DNA of 64,000 nt from Chrysoperla carnea. Lineage: Eukaryota; Arthropoda; Insecta; Neuroptera; Chrysopidae. Below, in pieces: positions 53,501 to 64,000 of the stretch; within the stretch, counting starts at the first letter, position 1, and each line of letters starts with the position of its first letter. The stretch lies in NCBI RefSeq assembly GCF_905475395.1, contig NC_058338.1, positions 7,020,935-7,084,934 on the forward strand, in the 5' to 3' direction. The position numbers were made by a program, and so were the translations under genes. Below the pieces are notes generated by a model. That model saw nothing but the letters and a program-made list of their open reading frames with translations. It searched no databases and was not told where the DNA came from.

Positions 53501-56500
53501 AAAAATGGAATTTCGTGCTGCTCACAAGAATGCATTAGACGAAGGCCGATCACGTGTCATCGTTATAAAATTAGGCGATGTGGATGAAGATAAACTTGAC
53601 GACGAATTAAAAGCGTATCTAAAATTAAATACGTACATTGAATGGGGCCATAAAACATTTTGGGATAATTTACGTTATGCGTTACCACATCAACAACCGT
53701 TGAGTAAACGTGCTAAACTGTTATCACAACATATTAAAAAAGCGATAGGTGATAAACAATTTGAATTGCAAACAGTCGCTTCGAATATACCACAAATTAC
53801 GACATCCGATAACAATAAAAATCCGTTAATATTACGTGAACTGTTAAATAATTTACAAAAACAGATTGTCCAGGAAAATAATGTAAATAGAAATATTGCG
53901 TAAGGAAATTAATTTTTGTTATTGTGAAAATTCTAGTGAGATTATTTTTATAAATTTTTATATAAATGAGAAAAAAAAAAGTTTGATTTGCATTTATTTT
54001 GGAGGGAATAGTTTGTAAGTTTTTTTCATAAGGTTTGAGTCACAGTGAAATAAAAATGATATGCTATTTTCAAGCAGAAAAATATCTAGTCTAAATGAGA
54101 AAAATCGACGTAAAATCTACCGATTTATTAATTATAATGGCGATCTACTTATTTGGCTATGTGGATTCTAGTTTTAAAAATAAGCCGACTTTAAGGTAGT
54201 ATGACATTATCGATGGTCACAGTTAACTATTAATAATAATAGCTCGTTTTATATATAACCAATCAAAAAATGGCTTAAACAAAAGTAGATAGTTTGATGG
54301 AGGATAGTTCTCAAGGTTGCTTTAATACTCATTTAGATCCTAAAAGGTAAAACATAAAATAACACTTTAAATTAGAAAGTTGATCCTCATAAAAAACCTA
54401 ACATTTTTTTATTTAACATTTTTTCGAAAATCGTTAGCTCTCGGGGAGAAAATGCAACTTAAAAATATGTCACTATTGCATTTAAACGAAAGAAAATACG
54501 CTAGCTTTAGAAAAATTTTTTAGACAAAAGTTATCAAGGACAATAAAGGTCATTCGTCTGTGTTAATAACTTTTAAATTAGGTAAATTTTCAAGAAAACT
54601 AGAATATCTGGTCAAAGTCATTGACACAGGCGAATGTCCTCTGTAGCTAGAGTGTTTTCTTTCGATTAAATATAATAATGACATATTTTTCCGAAAGCTA
54701 TTGATTTTCAAAAGAACGTAAGTTTTTTTTATAAGTATCAACTTATTTAAAGTGTTACTCTATCTCTTACCTTTAAGGATTTTAATTGACTATGACCCGA
54801 AAAACTAGGTCCAAACTGATATCAGACCATGATGTCCTCCATCAAACTCGGAAATTTTTCTTTATTTTTTAAATTGGTTTACTACAAAACGAGTTATTAG
54901 CCATAACAGATTAAAATGGTCTGCCTTGTATGTAAAAGCAATAGTGATGCTTTCAGCGAAAATATGATGTAATTAACCGTTGAATGTACCGTAACCGTAA
55001 CCGTTTAATGTAATCCAGAAGTGAATTGTACAAGCGACAACTTTGTTCAATTTACTTCGGTTCTGTGACCATGGGTGCTTGTTATACCCTGTGCACAGAT
55101 GAGCCATAATACAACTGCTGTTCAGAGAACTATATTTTGTCTTTTTCTAAGATATACGAGAATTATTACCGATATTTTTACCACAAATACGTAATTATAC
55201 AACGTAATTAATTTTTTAATTTTCCAAAATAAATGTAAATCAATAGTTTAAAAACTACGTGCAATAAAACAAAATGAAGTAATCTTGAACGTCAATGACA
55301 GACATTGTCTTGCAAATGATTTTTTATTAAAGTGATAAATGACAAATTTAAAGTGATTTAAGTGACACTAAATTAAATATGTGTTGTTATATTATATTTT
55401 GTTAAAAATAAATTTTATATTTTTTTTATTGCCGAATTGAATGATTCTAATTCGCATGCAAAAAATTCCTTTGATTCGATGTAACGAGGGTATTAAAGAA
55501 TCAAAGAAATTGTTTGTTTTATAAAAAATTGATTCAATTCGAGTTAGAGTTATTCAATTCAAGCATTAATGTTTTATAAGAAAAAAAAAAGAAATGGTCT
55601 CTTTTTTGTATGATTTATTTTATATTAAAACTTTAAAACGTATCCAAATAAATTAATTTAAATATTTTGGAATTTTCGAGTATCATTTTTATCCAAATCG
55701 AAAACAATAACTTTTGTGATTTTTACGATTTTACTTGTACCCTAGTTTTTCGATCTTTGTATAGGATTTTGGACGATATCTCAAAAAATAAGCTTCCAAT
55801 CATCAAATGAAGCAGCTGATTTCTATGTACTGATAACTTATGTACTAAGATTTAATAGGTTTCAAGAATGTAGGGATTTGAAGTCCCAACATCGAGCACA
55901 AAGATTAATTAAGTGGGATTAGATGTCGCATCCTTTCTTTGACGACCTCTCCGGTTTGAAGTTCGTTGACGTCAAAGCATTCTTGCTGTTCTTTAACAAC
56001 TCTAAATGGTTCATGGAGTAGTGGCCGTGGATGGGCCAACACTCTTTTCGGTATAACAACGGGCCTTATGGTCTAAATGTGTTCCACGCCAGGACAACTA
56101 CCCTAATAACTTAATCTAACCTAACCTACATATAAAAAAAAATTACTCACTTGCTTGACTTGGAATGTTGTTTTCTCCAGATCGCATATTAAGTTGAATC
56201 TCGTAGTGGAATTTTCTAGAGCAAATATTTTAATATCAATAAATTAATAGCAGCAAAAAGAAACCGAAGTATCAAAGGCGATATTTTAAAGCGAATTTAA
56301 AAATGTTACTTACGATTGAGACATGCATCGTTTGACTGATAGACAATAAATTCGACAACGTTTTCTTGATAATTCAATATGGAATTGTATTTAGCTGCTC
56401 TAAAATTCACAGTTGATTCAGTCTTTGAAGTTTTCACCTACAAAAAAAAAAAGAATGAAAATATTAAAAGTAAATCCACTTGGAATAAAACTAATGAACG

Positions 56501-59500
56501 TACTTTAATAATTTCCTTTGATGAATCCAATCCCAACAATTGTCTGAAATCTAATTCTCGAAACAGAATAGGATTTTTCAATATCAATGTACTCGGAATA
56601 TAAATCGCTTTTGATTTTGGACAAAATATTGTACTATACCAATGGTAAATATAATCATAATTTACGGATTCCATTAATTTTGGATTACCAATTCCAGTTG
56701 TGTAATTACAATATAATTTCAATTCTATATTCATGTCCTGGAAATTAAAATTAACATCTTTTTAAACAATTCACAGCCAAATTATAAAAGACCTTGCATA
56801 AAACTAATGGGTAATAACTAATTTGTGCAGGATTCGTTATGGGCACAAAACCATGCGTATTGTTTGACCATATTCCATCGTCAAATCGTGGCATCACAGT
56901 TATCGTACTCTCCCCCTTTTTTTTAACATGATTCCTGGTGAGTCATTTCACCCGGAAATTTTCAAAATGGCCTTGTAGACTAAAGGTATCAATAATAAGC
57001 CTAGCCTTGGGACCAATAGATAAAAGAACTGGTCATTTTAACTATTACATACCTGTTGTTTAGTATTAAATTCGTGGATATTATTGAATCCTAAATGTTG
57101 AGTTGTATTCAATATTAATTTATTACAATAATTTCTTAAATTTTTGAATATATTCTCAACTTTTGAGTCATTTTCAATGTCAAATGTCAATTGTTGTGTT
57201 TCATTATATGAATAATTCATTAATAATGTTTTTATTGTGTAATTATTCATCTCTGACACAATGGAACAGTTTATCTGAAACAAAATCATAATTTTATACA
57301 GGATGTATCATAAGTCACATCGAATCTCTGAAGACAAATTCGTCTAGCCAAAAAAGGGAGGTTCTAGTAACTGATTTTAGTACAAGTCTGATAGTTATGT
57401 GCACAGATTATAGTTTTTAATTAATAGATGCCCTTTTCCAGGTAGCTCTACACGTTATATTCGGGTAGGGCCATCTATTAGTTTAGATAATAATTTATCC
57501 ATTTCAATGATTGTTGGGGAAACAATATTTTATATATTTTTAAATAAATAAACAATACGTCTTTCAAAAATCGTTTGCATGTAATTAAAATTCGTTAAAT
57601 TTCTTTGTGTATATTCTCAATTGATTGTCTTTATTAACACTTTGTGGATTATTTGAATAGTGACATTATTTAAGTATTTTGGCCGTTTTCATTGTGCCTC
57701 TGTTCATTAACTAATTAGTGTAATTTAGTCGTTTTACAATCGAGCGTGAGCAAAATGTTCCTAACGCGAGTATTGATGGGTTAAACAACCAAATGTATCA
57801 TTTACTTAGACTACACATAATCTTACCTTATGTGCTGATATTTCGTCTGCTTTCGGAGGTACTTCAATGACATGATCAGCAATTGAATCATTAAAATTAT
57901 TTAGAATTGAATTCAGATCGACATCTTCATCATTTTCCATACAAGTTTCGTTTGTAAATATTAAAAAATTATAAATATTTGTATTAATTTTCACCTGTAT
58001 GTCTGGCACCTAGAATTTTTATTTCATATTAGAAATGATTAAAGAGAATTGAAAAAAAAATTGAAACTCGAATAGCCTCCTAATTTTTAGGGCGCTTGAC
58101 ATGAATCCTAGAAGTCCGGGTTCGAGTGTATTTTTTTCAATTCTCAAATAATGTATTTTTATATAAATTACAAACCTTATAATTTCGATTACAATAAAAA
58201 TATAAAATACTTTTTCTCTCCGGGAAACTGTTCTTGATCGTATATTCCATTTTAATTGTTTTCGAATTTGAATCATAGCTTGGTTCATTTACAACATTAC
58301 CCAAATTTGTTACCCTAAAATTATCATAAATACATTTTTTTTTCTGCTTTACAAAACGTATCACGCCAAAACTCGACAACTTGTTTTTCATTTCGATCTT
58401 ACTTTGTTTGCAAATTCGCATTTGTATTATCGACCATAATAACACCCGGATTTTGACCGGAATAAAAAGCATTTTCGTTAAAGATCACTGGTTTACAAAT
58501 ATTTAAAATAAAAACACTATTTTTATATGGAATTTCATAATTTACTTCAGTCCGTATTAATTGATGTAAAGTTAAATTTGCACCCCCTTGTACATTACAC
58601 TTTATTTGATCGTGTGGTCGATAGCATGCTAAATTCGTACGCCATTCTAAATTTATTTCACAATTATTATTCTGTTTCATCTAAAACAAAGATTATTAAT
58701 ACACAAGTGAAATTTACAAAAGAAAATCGATTCTTAAAGAATAAACTCCGAATACCAAATTTGGTTCATCCGTTAAGGAGCTACGATGCCACAGACAGTC
58801 AGATACACACATATAGTAGTCAAACTTATAACACCTCTCCTTTTGCGCCGGGGGTTAAAAATAGCTAACGAAATCATTGTTTCTGATTTATTTTCTATGA
58901 AAAATTTATACATACCTCTTTTACAACAATTAAAGAATCATTTCGAGTTTCGTTTAAATTGCATACCATATGCAAGCGTACTGTATATTTCAAATTCGAG
59001 TTACCATTTTGATCATTCGAATACAAAAATTCGATTTTACCATCTTTAAAAATTGGAGTTTTGTTGACAGGACCTAAATATATATCAACAAATTTTAAAC
59101 AAGTCTCGAATTTTCTAAAATATCGCTTACAGCAACCAACGTGAAATATTCCTTGCAACATCGATGGTGTAATTAATATTCGTGGAATCAAAATTGCTGT
59201 GGTAACACAGTCTGACTGATCCGAGTACCGGACTACTCTGATGTTCAAGGAAATGAAGCAGCAAACTCTTTGGCACGAGAGGGTTCGTCTCAAACGACTC
59301 TTTCACTTTAGCCTGTCTTTCCCAGAGCAAGATGTTCCGCAATGTACCGAATCAAAAAATGGCTACGACAAGCCCATCTTCATTACTAGGATTTTGCGCA
59401 GGGTATGCGACAGGTCAAACTGTGAATAATCACAACTAAGCCAGTCGATTATAGTCGCCAGAAACTCGATAAAGTACAGTTGAAAAGGGTGGTGAGACTC

Positions 59501-62120
59501 TTGACAGGATACTGTCGATTGAATTACCACCGTCATAACATGGGGATCTCGTATGATTCCATTTATAGGGCCTGTTCGGAGGACGACTGAATAACTCAAG
59601 ATTCGATACATTCGCAATGAATATTTTCAAGTTCTTGCAAAGTTTTCGAAATACGTACCAAACGGTATTGCCAGACCGTCAGCTGTTTCTAAGCACAAAC
59701 TTGTATTAACTGTTTGTCCACAAGATGACATTAATTGATCACATAAATTTATTCGTAAATATCCATTCGATAATTCGAGGTCATAATCTACATTCCGATT
59801 TTTTAACGATGTAAAATTATATGGATACAAACTTGCCACATTATCATAAACGGTACAATCTCCTGGAACCCCAATCTGAAATCAATAGTGACTTTTTCGA
59901 GCACTTTTTAATTTTAGCGATTTAACCCTTCAGAATGATCGCGTAGAGAGATTCTCTCACGCTTATTTTGAAACTTTTTATACCATGTATATTTGTAATA
60001 TATATCAAGTATGTAATATATATCCGGTTGTCTGTCTGTCTATCGTCCGTCCGTCTGTCTTCACGATAACTCAAAAACGAAAAGAGATATCAAACTGAAA
60101 TTTTTATAGCGTGCTGAGGACGTAAAAAAAGTGAGGTCGAGTTCGTAAATGAGCAACAAAACTCACCGCATGTGGGCAGCCAAAAGAAGTCTTCCAAATG
60201 ATATCGTAGGAACAATTCTTATCGATATTTAAAATCTGTGGTTGATTTTGTTTATTGAAACATAAAAATTGTATTCGTAAACTTGCAAGTTCACCATTTT
60301 GGCACATATCACCATTTGTATATAATATTTGAGAGTTATTTTCATTAACCGTGAGACCTGTTGTCACTGACCCAAGGCTGATACATTTATTAGTTGTGTT
60401 ACGACAAGCAAAAATATTACGATCTAAAAAAATATTTGAAATACCTTTTACCAAAAAAAAAAATGGAAGGTAATTGTAAATTTACATTATCAGTTATCAA
60501 AGAAATCTGAGGATATGGAATCGGTTGGGAGGATATGGAACGTTTTGAGTGATTTCTTTTAGTATAATCACAGATTTTTGAATTGCTTAGAGCCTCCAAC
60601 TTTTTCCGTATTCTTCAACTTTGAACACATTTTATTGCAGGATAGAAAGATTTAATTCCAGGAGATTATTATTATTCCCCCGAATTATTAACTGCATAGC
60701 TCAACAGTTTTGGATAAAACCTTGGAATGTCACTACTGGATTGAAGAAAGGGATAATGATTTGTATATTTTTGGACTTACCTCCAAAATTTAAATATTTA
60801 TCATCCTGAATACTGTCACCAATCGTGAAAATTATAACTGTTCGATCAGGTAAAGGAACTTCCCAATTTCGACCCTGTAATTCACTGATATCATATACGA
60901 AATTCCTTTCGTTTTGTACGCGTGTATTATATTTTATAGGTAGTCTTAAACATAATTCATTCGAAACCAGATTAAAAAAATAATGTTTTCCTTGTTTTCG
61001 TAAAAAAGAAAATGAATGTAAAACATTTTGATCACAATTTATTTGGATTATCATTTTTACTTTTTCTGAAAAAAAGAAAGTTGATAAATATATTGCCCCG
61101 CAATATATTTATTTCAAGCCTTTCGATACTTACTTGGTGCATGTAAAATCAACTGCAATCCCTTTTCAACCCCATAATAAAATACCGCCCAATTATTATC
61201 ACCCAAAGATGTTGTTATATTTTTCTGATCAATTTTACACGATATCGGAGAATTTCCACAAATATTGGGTACATTAATTTTACAAATTTGAAAATAATAT
61301 TGTATTCCATCGACTTGTGACGACAAAGATCGAATACTCGTTAAATTTATTCGTAAATTATTCTGTGAATTATCTGTAATATCAAATAAACAGTATTTTT
61401 TGGCACAGTTTGTTGATGGAACTTTGAGGAAAACTGTATTTTCTGATTTATTGAAAACCGCATTTCTCTAAAAATAGAATTATTTAGTTAATTTTTGGCA
61501 TCCTGACCTTGGGGCAAAATGCTATAATTATTTGTGGACTGAAAATGCGGTAAGGATAATTCACCCTAAAAATCGAGGAGCTGGTATAGGGAAGGTAGGA
61601 TCTATGTGGCGAATTTTTTTATACTTTGTATATATGAAACATATATCAAGGTATACTAATTTTAGTCCGAAGTTAAAAATTTTGATGATGCGAACAAAAT
61701 TTTGGTATAGGTGTTCATAAAATCACTTAATTAGCCCATTTCCGGTTGTCTGTCTGGTCTTGTGCAAGATATTGTCGTGTAAGTTATTCAATTCAACGCG
61801 GGTATCTTCTGATCACCTAAATAAGATCAGATCTTAAAAGTGAGAAAAAGGACAGGTTAGGTTTAGGTTCTACGGCTAAAAGGGATATACCTCGAAATTG
61901 CAATGGAATCCAACATTTATGGTATAATTTCTACCATCAGGTTGAATAGAAATCGGGTATCCATCTAAAAAATAATAAAGCTTTATTCAACGAAAAGTGT
62001 TTTAAACACAAGCTTTTACCCTTACCAATATCTGGATCGATCCATTCCTCACAATGTTTATGCTGTTCACGACATAAATTTACACTGACTTTCTTATCGA
62101 ATGGGACGGTCCATGAAATA
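38550..62120 (-). CDS. Lerp: Lerp / cation-independent mannose-6-phosphate receptor-like protein (5' end missing)
   Basis: Fifteen phase-matched exons are read on the minus strand: 62120-62026, 61964-61891, 61467-61134, 61065-60781, 60423-60167, 59875-59659, 59196-58916, 58680-58403, 58314-58176, 58009-57827, 57274-57053, 56737-56504, 56437-56314, 56215-56151 and 39680-39411. A possible last exon is 38570-38550. They encode about 1020 residues of tandem MRH-type repeats, one membrane helix and a short tail. Repeat ends show the family pattern with an aromatic-rich run before AC or [28 protein letters not shown] and [14 protein letters not shown] typical NGDMC loop is in the fifth exon. Relatives sort lysosomal enzymes between Golgi and endosomes. 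Six or seven repeats seem present, several strongly diverged. The first exon starts inside a codon, and no signal-peptide exon was found up to 64 kb. Toll B lies in the intron 39681-56150. LINE and dispersed-repeat insertions crowd several introns. Confidence 0.75.
38690..38815 (-). mobile_element. LINE 3' fragment
   Basis: The reverse complement reads GGAGAAGCTGTGGGTTTTCT and GCGTGGCGCATGG, matching 49120-49160. It is the ORF2 C-terminal end of the same LINE type. Confidence 0.6.
39411..39680 (-). CDS. Lerp: Membrane-spanning exon of the Lerp-like receptor
   Basis: This 90-codon exon follows a TTTTTTGCAG acceptor. It opens with [16 protein letters not shown], which completes the MRH repeat left unfinished by exon 56215-56151 (ending [16 protein letters not shown]). 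Both sides of the junction are phase 0. After a short juxtamembrane stretch comes one hydrophobic helix ([20 protein letters not shown]), a basic stop-transfer (KKRYH) and [11 protein letters not shown] good GTAAGA donor follows at 39410. If spliced to 38570-38550, the tail ends ENESTL. That last step is weak, because no clear polyadenylation signal was seen beyond it and known family tails carry an acidic-dileucine motif. Reading on past the donor would instead give 33 more residues of no recognised character. Confidence 0.7.
39916..40473. mobile_element. 558-bp DNA element with AGGACCTCGCAC ends
   Basis: AGGACCTCGCACAAA and its reverse complement close the element, and imperfect inverted repeats extend inwards for over 100 bp. 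Flanks share ATATAA, a likely target duplication. No transposase frame is seen. A partial copy is at 27714. Confidence 0.75.
41212..41640 (+). repeat. Copy of the abundant CTGT-containing dispersed repeat
   Basis: It shares AAACAAAAGTTGTTTATTTT, TATCTCTAACGG and TTACGAACTC blocks with 20455-20835. It ends about 500 bp before the Toll B 5' exon. Confidence 0.75.
42137..42266 (+). promoter_or_regulatory. Putative promoter and 5' non-coding exon of Toll B
   Basis: This block is the paralogue of 21353-21457. It has the same ACAGTGTGTTTCAGTGA core with initiator-like TCAGT at about 42147 and a donor GTAGGT at 42267. It also has a short upstream ORF beginning MCEK. The distance to the first coding exon (about 7.1 kb) is close to that in copy A (about 7.0 kb). 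The start is inferred from the initiator only. Confidence 0.6.
43118..43507. mobile_element. Inverted copy of the 26.5-kb MITE
   Basis: CTATTCGTTGTGTGCGTAGTC and ATAATAAAATCGATGCCAGC open it, and AGTAGTGTATCGTTGTCATG lies near the other end. These are the reverse of the features at 26513-26913. Confidence 0.7.
43508..48434. other. Long 5' intron of Toll B, mostly featureless
   Basis: Lying in both the Toll B 5' intron and the Lerp intron, this part shows no coding exon. It holds a reversed dispersed-repeat copy at 44548-44830 and a fragment at 47915-47990 (GAGGGGGGCGTAGGGCCTCA), which looks like part of another dispersed repeat. Confidence 0.5.
48435..48728. mobile_element. Foldback element in Toll B 5' intron
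   Basis: AAGGATGTATAAG at the left and CTTACATCCCTT at the right are inverted partners. Inner parts with AAGACGAAAAGTAAGAATAA and its reverse (TTATTCTTATTTTTCGTC) pair as well. Confidence 0.6.
48880..49190 (+). mobile_element. LINE ORF2 C-terminal fragment
   Basis: One frame reads [20 protein letters not shown] then HC, and later frames give [25 protein letters not shown]-like text. This matches the C-terminal part of RNase-H-type LINEs. It is broken into several frames, an old copy. Confidence 0.65.
49369..53903 (+). CDS. Toll: Toll receptor, copy B (Toll-1 type), nested in a Lerp intron
   Basis: Five coding exons (49369-50579, 50997-51285, 51820-52074, 52322-53336, 53500-53903) give about 1057 residues, with the same intron positions and phases as copy A. 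Architecture: signal peptide, LRR block, cysteine cap, LRRNT, short LRR block, LRRCT, membrane helix ([20 protein letters not shown] region) and TIR. The TIR end ([20 protein letters not shown]) is even closer to the Toll-1 consensus than copy A. The third coding exon is 15 codons longer than in A, with a changed middle ([17 protein letters not shown]). The N-terminal cysteines ([21 protein letters not shown]) also differ, so ligand preference may have shifted. The coding exon starts at 49335, spliced from a non-coding exon near 42.2 kb. AATAAA at 54049-54054 fits the 3' end. The last intron holds a LINE scrap at 53391-53434. Confidence 0.92.
51325..51535 (-). repeat. Partial dispersed-repeat copy in Toll B intron 2
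   Basis: TAAACAACTTTTGTTTGAAA and ACAGAGTAATCAACACTGTC match the reversed copies at 62570-62730. Confidence 0.7.
53391..53434 (+). mobile_element. 44-bp LINE scrap in Toll B intron 4
   Basis: GAAATTGTGAAGCCGACGAG is identical to 11420-11439 in the LINE of the ZAD gene. It stops about 65 bp before the last-exon acceptor. Confidence 0.65.
53904..55904. other. Region 3' of Toll B inside the Lerp intron
   Basis: No gene. A foldback element spans about 54455-54705, with inner arms sharing CGAAAGAAAA. The block at 54775-54920 (ACGAGTTATTAGCCATAA and neighbours) is also found at 17370-17515 in a protease intron. Confidence 0.5.
55905..56125 (+). mobile_element. LINE 3' end fragment
   Basis: It matches the last 200 bp of the LINE at 11325-12021, including AAATGGTTCATGGAGTAGTGG and the CTAACCTAACCTA tail. 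It ends just beside the Lerp exon at 56151. Confidence 0.8.
59205..59600 (+). mobile_element. LINE RNase H/C-terminal fragment in a Lerp intron
   Basis: In one frame it reads [18 protein letters not shown], an RNase H end. Further on, [20 protein letters not shown] parallels 48900-48995. Stops and frame changes show age. It starts about 10 bp upstream of the acceptor of exon 59196-58916. Confidence 0.7.
59975..60162 (-). repeat. Dispersed-repeat copy touching a Lerp splice donor
   Basis: Reversed marker blocks (ACTCAAAAACGAAAAGAGAT, GAGTTCGTAAATGAGCAACA) end about five bases from the donor of exon 60423-60167. Confidence 0.75.
61615..61760 (-). repeat. Partial dispersed-repeat copy
   Basis: ATATCAAGGTATACTAATTT, TTTTGGTATAGGTGTTCATA and the TCTGTCTGTC block are shared with 62230-62360. 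It lies in the intron between Lerp exons 61964-61891 and 61467-61134. Confidence 0.7.
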
Positions 62121-64000
62121 CTAAAAATTAACAGATCTTTAAGTTTGAGCATGTAAATTTACTAAAATAACTAAGAAATAATAGTTTATTGTTTAATTTC
62201 TGTATACAGGGTGTTTTTATACCATGCATATATGTAATATACAAGGTATACTAAGTTTAGTCCCAAGTTTGTAACGCTTAAAAATATTGATGCTATGGAC
62301 AAAATTTTGGTATAGGTGTTCATAAAATCACCTAATTAGTCCATTTCCGGTAGTCGGTCCGTCCGACCGCCCGTCTGTGGATACGATAACTCAAAAACGA
62401 AAAAAGATGTAAGCTGAAATTTTTACAGCGTACTCAGGACGTAAAAAGTGAGGTCGAGTTCGTAAATGAGCAACATAGGTCAATTGAGTCCTGGATCCGT
62501 AGGACCCATCTTGTAATCCGTTAGAGATAGAAAAAAAGTTTAAATGTAAAAAATATTCCTTATAAAAAAATAAACAACTTTTGTTTGAAACATTTCTTCG
62601 TAAACATCACTGTTTAGCCGTGGGGGCGCAAATTAGGCGTAAATTTTATGGTCTGTATTAATGGAAATATTGTATGTGTGACATGTATGTATGTGTAATG
62701 TGATAGAGTAATCAACACTGTCTATGCATGGTATTTTAACAATTAACTCAGTGAATTGTTTATTTTCACTTATATATAAATTACGCAAAATTACAAGAAA
62801 TATGCGCGAAATAATTGTAAATTGTTTACAAAATTTCAAATTACAGAAATTTTCGAAATTTAAGCATGCGCATTAAACAAAATTTATTGTAAAAATTTAA
62901 AATTTTATTGTAAAATAAACAATACTTATTGTAAACATTTAAAATTTGTGTAAAAGAATTAATAAAATTTGAGCAATTGAGACAAAAAACAATGGCGATT
63001 AATCCAATTAATTTGCCGGTATCGGTAAAAAAACTTGTTATTACGTATTTATAATTAATTGTAATTATATGTTAGAATAGGTATACTAACTTGTAAACTA
63101 CAATACATTTTTGTACACTATTTAAATAAATATCGCATTTTGTTAAACATAAATTATTAGTAATAAACGTTGATAAATAAATAATTATTAAAGGAAATAT
63201 ATTATAAATATGCATTTTACTTTATTTATGTAAAAACATTATTTAGAAATATAACCTAAATCAACACACACACGATGTTCAAAGTTTCAAACCATTTTTT
63301 TAAATGATAGTTTATGCAGTGTAAGCAACTACATAACTTTAAGTACCATAGACAAAAAAATATTTTTGAATTAAAGGAAGATGAAGATGTTATTGGTTTT
63401 CCCCTTCTAATTTGTAGCTAGAATTCATCATAGGCGTCTATAGTCAAATAAATTAGAAACTAGAATAAAAAAGTTTAACTATCATCGTTCGATTCGAAAA
63501 CTACGACGATGAACTTCAATTTATTGATGCGCTTCAAATATTCTTGGAAGCTCAAATAATAATTGTGTCCTTGAAAAACAAAATCGAAGAATTAATTCCT
63601 CTTCCACCTCCTTCTCACTTTCCACTCTCAGATAAAATGAAATCTTGTCATCTTAATCCGTTATTTAACTCACTTCCAGCCTCTTTATTCTCATGCAACC
63701 TACCGTACCCTTCACTAGAATTCTTCCATCGGATGAAATGTAGTTTTTTTTATTATCAAGTCAAGAAGGCATTTTATATTTTCTGAAACACTGACATTAC
63801 GTAAAAATTTCGCATTTTTAAGGGGACACCCAGTATATTTAATGCAACACTGAAGTAAAATAGAAAAACTTAGCCATATTTCATTATACGGATATGGAGG
63901 GTAGAGATAAGGAGAACTATCTCAAATAGGGGTTAAAGTAAAAGTGTCCAAAATAACAGTCCTAAACTTGAATGGCACTTGTGTAGCAAAATATATTTGA
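62121..64000. other. Right end: long dispersed repeat, no gene found
   Basis: A nearly full reversed copy of the dispersed repeat occupies 62205-62790. No signal-peptide exon for Lerp was found. The plus frame at 63544-63786 has no known domain. Confidence 0.5.
63893..64000 (+). mobile_element. Left end of a second copy of the 7.4-kb MITE
   Basis: TATGGAGGGTAGAGATAAGG and onward match 7371-7440 closely. The element is cut by the window end or truncated. Confidence 0.75.

Noticed and set aside
63544-63786. 80-residue ORF as a possible exon
   Set aside because: There is no domain and no convincing start or splice context. It could be chance or part of a gene beyond the window.

Overview
This window looks like nuclear DNA from an AT-rich insect genome. 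The genes are split by introns with ordinary GT..AG borders. They include Toll receptors of the Toll-1 type, a ZAD-C2H2 zinc-finger factor (an arthropod speciality), a THAP protein and a mannose-6-phosphate-receptor-like gene. The gaps hold many short inverted-repeat DNA transposons, LINE fragments and tRNA-derived SINE pieces. The species cannot be named from the sequence alone. All exon models were built by hand from open frames, splice sites and phase agreement, and single borders may be off by a base or two.

Layout. 1-4371: no gene, except a possible non-coding first exon on the minus strand near 2.7 kb. 4372-6049 (-): Emg1/Nep1, four exons, apparently complete. 6170-7209: a small inverted-repeat element followed by about 18 copies of a 39-bp palindromic satellite. 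7371-7643: a MITE with a perfect 8-bp target duplication. 7895-8812 (+): THAP-domain protein, three exons. 9452-13162 (-): ZAD plus ten C2H2 fingers, six exons, with a LINE and a foldback element in its introns. 14729-18374 (+): secreted trypsin-like protease with an acidic N-terminal extension and non-standard active-site neighbours. 18.6-21 kb: SINE and other repeats.

21.35-34.57 kb (+): Toll copy A, a 5' non-coding exon plus five coding exons. 42.14-53.90 kb (+): Toll copy B with the same exon plan, the same intron phases and a recognisably duplicated promoter and 5' exon. 38.55-62.12 kb (-): a Lerp-type multi-MRH receptor. Its last luminal exons lie at 56.15-62.12 kb, while the exon that completes the final MRH repeat and carries the membrane segment lies at 39.4-39.7 kb. 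Toll B therefore appears to sit, in antiparallel orientation, inside a 16.5-kb Lerp intron. The 5' end of Lerp is not found and probably lies beyond 64 kb.

The points most worth following are the nested Toll duplicate, a stretch of near-identity between the two Toll copies that suggests gene conversion, the paired Toll promoters with shared upstream ORFs, the 315-bp intronic repeat present only in Toll A, and the palindromic satellite. No wholly new system could be established.
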